A DNA stretch of 6,287 nt from an uncultured Spirochaetaceae bacterium (GTDB taxonomy: Bacteria > Spirochaetota > Spirochaetia > Treponematales > Treponemataceae), in contig CADBRC010000241.1 in assembly GCA_902796985.1 (NCBI GenBank), positions 1-6,287 on the forward strand. The letters run 5' to 3'. How positions within the stretch are numbered: position 1 is the stretch's first letter; every line of letters begins with the position of its first letter. Both the position numbers and the translations under genes were made by a program. This document shows positions 5,971-6,287 of this stretch, piece after piece. The notes below the pieces were generated by a model. The model ran no database searches, was not told the origin of the DNA, and worked only from the letters and a program-made list of their open reading frames with translations.

Positions 5971-6108
5971 ATGGCTTCCGGGGCGTTCCGGCCGGAGCCC
6001 TGCTGTTTTGGGGGTGCGTGAAGTATGAAGGGGCTGAATGGTATGATTATCGATACTATAGGTAACTCTATATCTGGTAATAATTTACGGGGGGGGGGCG
6101 GCCTTATT
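5971..6108 (+). other. structured leader upstream of the lipoprotein gene
   Basis: This stretch of about 138 bp runs from the predicted transcript start to the candidate lipoprotein ATG. It first contains an imperfect hairpin: GGCTTCCGG (5973-5981) pairs with CCGGAGCC (5992-5999) with a one-base bulge, followed by a short TTTT at 6006-6009. The ATG at 5971 opens a 16-codon frame, MASGAFRPEPCCFGGA, ending at TGA 6019-6021. Two further ATGs, at 6025 and 6043, open one frame that crosses the G10 tract and stops at 6118-6120. AAGGGG at 6028-6033 could serve the second. From about 6040 to 6088 the sequence turns AT-rich. TATGAT at 6042-6047, preceded by TG, could be a second promoter. Whether any of these short frames is translated cannot be told from the sequence. 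Confidence 0.4.
6089..6098 (+). repeat. homopolymeric G10 tract
   Basis: Ten consecutive G residues lie between the promoter and the lipoprotein signal peptide, 10 bases before the ATG at 6109. Runs of this length are prone to slipped-strand length change and, in spirochaetes and other host-associated bacteria, are known to switch surface genes on and off. With nine or twelve G the frame from ATG 6025 or 6043 would run into the lipoprotein; with ten it does not. The tract is also G-rich enough and close enough to act as a ribosome-binding site for ATG 6109. Confidence 0.9.
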
Positions 6109-6287
6109 ATGCAAGCTTGAGCGCAGCTCACGCTTGTTGCCTTCCCTGTGTATCTTGGCGGCCCTGCTTCTGACCGCCTGCCCCGGTAACGGCGAGCTTG
6201 ACAGCAGCGACGGGGAGACCTACGGCGGCTCCGGCTCATCATCGACCTCCGCTTCCTCGGGTTCCTCCGGCTCAGGCGGCTCTTACA
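6109..6287 (+). CDS. 5' end of a lipoprotein gene, partial and out of frame with its ATG
   Basis: The frame starting at 6113 encodes a clear lipoprotein export signal: a basic stretch KLERSSR, a hydrophobic core, and lipobox LLTAC with the acylated Cys at codon 6179-6181. After it come 35 visible residues beginning PGNGELDSSDGETYGG and continuing as a Ser/Gly-rich linker typical of surface lipoproteins. The gene runs off the right edge, so its functional domain and role are unknown. The nearest ATG (6109) is in another frame and reaches a stop after three codons (M-Q-A). Removing one base, such as C6112, would give M-KLERSSR, an ideal start. Alternatively the start is further upstream and a change in the G10 tract joins the frames. 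Start and intactness are therefore unresolved: phase-off gene, pseudogene and sequence error all fit. The promoter at 5937-5964 drives it. Confidence 0.6.

Noticed and set aside
6048..6055. TATCGATA palindrome, sharing TTATCGAT with 1760-1767 upstream of the kinase, as a common operator
   Set aside because: An 8-base match in two AT-rich regions is within chance, and the positions relative to the promoters differ.
6115..6122. Programmed +1 frameshift at the TGA after ATG 6109
   Set aside because: Slipping one base would reach the lipoprotein frame, but the slippery CTT-TGA context known from the prfB (RF2) gene is absent, and a mutation or tract-length change is simpler.
5958..6242. 94-codon minus-strand frame opposite the lipoprotein leader
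   Set aside because: It covers the G10 tract and the lipoprotein signal on the other strand, has no recognisable domain, and runs against the strongest promoter in the window.

Overview
This window reads like a GC-rich, host-associated anaerobic bacterium. The likeliest source is a Treponema-like spirochaete, with a GC-rich Bacillota anaerobe as the alternative. Three things suggest this, none decisive: the alpha-glucosidase matches the gut-bacterial GH31 type end to end, the last gene encodes a Ser/Gly-rich lipoprotein signal preceded by a run of ten G, and long meaningless open frames lie antisense to every real gene, as expected at high GC. The taxonomy is an inference.

Layout from left to right. 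Positions 34-1629 (minus) encode an FGGY-family sugar kinase. Positions 1630-2020 are a 391-bp non-coding gap. It holds an AT-rich promoter island bounded by two exact 16-bp direct repeats, a hairpin that probably terminates the upstream gene, a cluster of GC-rich palindromes, and a roughly 20-bp-period repeat that runs into the end of the next gene. Positions 2021-4030 (minus) encode a complete GH31 alpha-glucosidase. It is divergent, across only 57 bp, from an AraC-family regulator at 4088-5020 (plus). The regulator ends in a hairpin that includes its own stop codon. A convergent gene at 5076-5846 (minus) encodes a four-helix membrane protein with a C-terminal zinc-binding type motif. The last 440 bp carry a strong promoter, a structured leader, a G10 tract and the truncated, out-of-frame start of a lipoprotein gene that leaves the window.

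How the parts may work together: the AraC-type regulator, the alpha-glucosidase and the sugar kinase look like a small oligosaccharide-use locus. The regulator probably controls its divergent neighbour, whose promoter has a good -10 box but no -35 box. Both divergent genes lack a Shine-Dalgarno sequence and start at or within a few bases of the predicted transcript start, whereas the kinase and the membrane-protein gene have good ribosome-binding sites.

The most interesting region is the right end. The lipoprotein signal peptide is out of frame with every ATG upstream of it. Either a change in the G10 tract or removal of one base after the ATG at 6109 would restore a normal start, so this may be a phase-variable surface lipoprotein, a decayed gene or a sequencing error.
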